Of a stretch of DNA of 6,725 nucleotides, positions 5,772 to 6,725 are shown in pieces. Location: positions 1 to 6,725 of the forward strand of contig JAENXO010000147.1 in assembly GCA_016649455.1 (NCBI GenBank). Direction: 5' to 3'. How positions within the stretch are numbered: the stretch's first letter is position 1; every line of letters starts with the position of its first letter. The DNA comes from Gemmatimonadota bacterium (GTDB lineage: Bacteria; Gemmatimonadota; Gemmatimonadetes; Palauibacterales; Palauibacteraceae). Made by a program: the position numbers and the translations under genes. The notes beneath the pieces were generated by a model. The model did not search any database. It worked only from the letters and a program-made list of their open reading frames with translations, and was not told where the DNA came from.

Positions 5772-5783
5772 CGGAGCTTCCGG

Positions 5784-6581
5784 CTACCAGTTCTTCTCCA
5801 GCCGCGGATCCCGACCCTGGTTGCGTTCGAGCCGTCGGGACTGGACTTCCCGCTCCTGCCCTGCAGCTGCGTCCAGCAGTCTCTGGGCTTCCTCCGGAGT
5901 CATCGGCGCGTTGCCGCCGTCGCCGCCTGACTGCGGACCGCCTGCCGCCTGACCGCCCCCACCACCTCCGTCACCCGAACCGCCACCCGAGTCGTCACTG
6001 TCCAGCCAGCGCTCGACGAGCTCGAGATTCCATCGGGCATCCTCGGCGTCAGGGTTCTCCCGCAATACGGCTCGGAAGCCGTCGCGCGCCCGGACCAGTC
6101 GGTCCCGCGGAGTTCCTTCGTCGACTGCACCGGTCTCGCCGGCCCGCGCCGGCCCGGAAGCACCCGGTTCGCGGTTTCGTGCGGGCGACTCGGGATGGCC
6201 AGACACCGCGTACGCCAGAGCCAGATCGTACGTCGCATCTTCGCGCTCTTCGGGCTCTGAAGTCTCGAGCGCCTGGCGAAGCGGAGGAGTCGCGCCTTCC
6301 CAGTCGCCCGCGTGCAGCAGCACGGCTCCCAGAGCGAGCCAGTCGGTCGAGGCGCCCTCGTCTTCCGCCCTGGCGCGCAACCTCGAGAGCGTCTCGGGCG
6401 CGAGCATCTCGGCCGTGACCGCGGTCCCGGGAGCGGGTTGCCACAGCCGGGTCGGGCCCGCCGTCTGCCCCTGTTCCGGACTGGCCTGCTGCGCGTGGAG
6501 CGGGCTGGAGGCCAGGCATATCGAGAGGACCGCGGAGAGCGGTCCACCGAGCAGCAGCCGGGGCAGTCGCATGCGCCTCAT
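5784..6581 (-). CDS. Exported TPR protein, BatC-like (Bat/aerotolerance operon type)
   Basis: The protein has 265 residues from ATG 6581. A signal peptide is clear: basic MRRMRLPR, a hydrophobic core to about residue 24, and a likely cut after PLHA at 27-30, before QQASPEQ, so it should be periplasmic. Residues about 80-130 (DWLALGAVLLHAGDWEGA and ATYDLALAYAVSGH) and 160-193 (ARDGFRAVLRENPDAEDARWNLELV) look like degenerate TPR helices. A linker of mostly Gly, Ser and Asp (196-224) precedes a charged C-terminal helix, MTPEEAQRLLDAAAGQE at 227-243, and the ending DPRLEKNW. This C-terminal arrangement and the EK-[DN]-W end are typical, from memory, of TPR proteins next to Bat VWA proteins. The start ATG shares its A with the TGA of the upstream gene (TGATG); GTG 6584 and ATG 6572 are alternatives. 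The family is well supported in outline; the cellular role of Bat proteins is poorly known. Confidence 0.7.
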   Translation of the reverse strand: MRRMRLPRLLLGGPLSAVLSICLASSPLHAQQASPEQGQTAGPTRLWQPAPGTAVTAEMLAPETLSRLRARAEDEGASTDWLALGAVLLHAGDWEGATPPLRQALETSEPEEREDATYDLALAYAVSGHPESPARNREPGASGPARAGETGAVDEGTPRDRLVRARDGFRAVLRENPDAEDARWNLELVERWLDSDDSGGGSGDGGGGGGQAAGGPQSGGDGGNAPMTPEEAQRLLDAAAGQEREVQSRRLERNQGRDPRLEKNW

Positions 6582-6725
6582 CACGCCCGCCGGAACAGGT
6601 AGGCCTCTGCGAACAACGCGCCGAACGCGACGAGGAGCAGTGCCAGGGTCGTCGCCCCCGAATTGCTGACCGCGCCCAGCTTCGGAAGTCGCTGAAGCAG
6701 CGCATCCACCCCGGCGTCGTTCGCC
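6581..6725 (-). CDS. C-terminal end of a membrane protein, probably a Bat-type VWA-domain protein (5' partial)
   Basis: Reading from 6724 to the TGA at 6583-6581 gives 47 residues, beginning ANDAGVDALLQRLPKLG and followed by one hydrophobic helix (GATTLALLLVAFGALFAEAYLF, residues 23-44) that ends in a basic RRA. BatA/BatB-type proteins have a von Willebrand A domain followed by just such a C-terminal membrane helix, and they commonly lie directly upstream of a BatC-like TPR gene, as here. The VWA domain itself is outside the window, so identification rests on topology and on the one-base overlap with the next gene. Any other membrane protein with a C-terminal helix would look the same. Confidence 0.5.
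   Translation of the reverse strand, partial: ANDAGVDALLQRLPKLGAVSNSGATTLALLLVAFGALFAEAYLFRRA

Noticed and set aside
5699..6418. A 239-codon plus-strand frame opposite the TPR gene
   Set aside because: It is Arg/Pro/Ser-rich without domain similarity. The minus-strand gene has a signal peptide, TPR-like helices and a conserved C-terminus.

Overview
The window is high-GC bacterial chromosomal DNA, densely packed with short intergenic gaps and TGATG stop/start overlaps. I see no transposase, integrase, phage or CRISPR genes. The organism cannot be named from sequence alone. The mix of a Trk potassium system, a selenocysteine-decoding SelD, a PIMT repair enzyme and a Bat-like VWA/TPR pair would fit a Gemmatimonadota- or Deltaproteobacteria-like lineage; this is inference only.

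Layout. Positions 1-99 hold the last 32 codons of an unidentified plus-strand protein ending in a membrane segment. Positions 98-275 hold a CAT-anticodon tRNA (minus strand, 202-275), preceded by what looks like a decayed partial copy of the same tRNA. That copy is split by a 44-nt insert carrying a perfect hairpin. Positions 370-3264 hold a two-gene plus-strand trkA-trkH operon: the cytoplasmic RCK regulatory subunit and the membrane K+ channel/transporter subunit. Positions 3294-5014 hold a minus-strand selD-upp operon: selenophosphate synthetase followed by uracil phosphoribosyltransferase, sharing one nucleotide. Positions 5103-5771 hold pcm (protein-L-isoaspartate O-methyltransferase), divergent from selD. 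Positions 5784-6725 hold two minus-strand genes that look like the end of a Bat ('aerotolerance') operon: the C-terminal membrane anchor of a probable VWA-domain protein and an exported BatC-like TPR protein.

The most notable item is selD. Its reading frame continues upstream through an in-frame UGA (4955-4957) exactly where the catalytic cysteine of SelD lies, giving the N-terminal context RLTQYSRGAG-U-ASK. The gene is therefore almost certainly 3959-5014 and encodes a 351-residue selenoprotein. A standard ORF call starting at the GTG at 4921 loses 31 residues, including the catalytic residue. A GC-rich hairpin directly after the UGA is a SECIS candidate. The organism would thus need Sec decoding to make the enzyme that supplies selenium for Sec.

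The trk genes together form a K+ uptake system. SelD supplies selenophosphate for Sec-tRNA synthesis and possibly tRNA 2-selenouridine. Upp salvages uracil. PIMT repairs damaged aspartyl residues in proteins. No single pathway links the operons.
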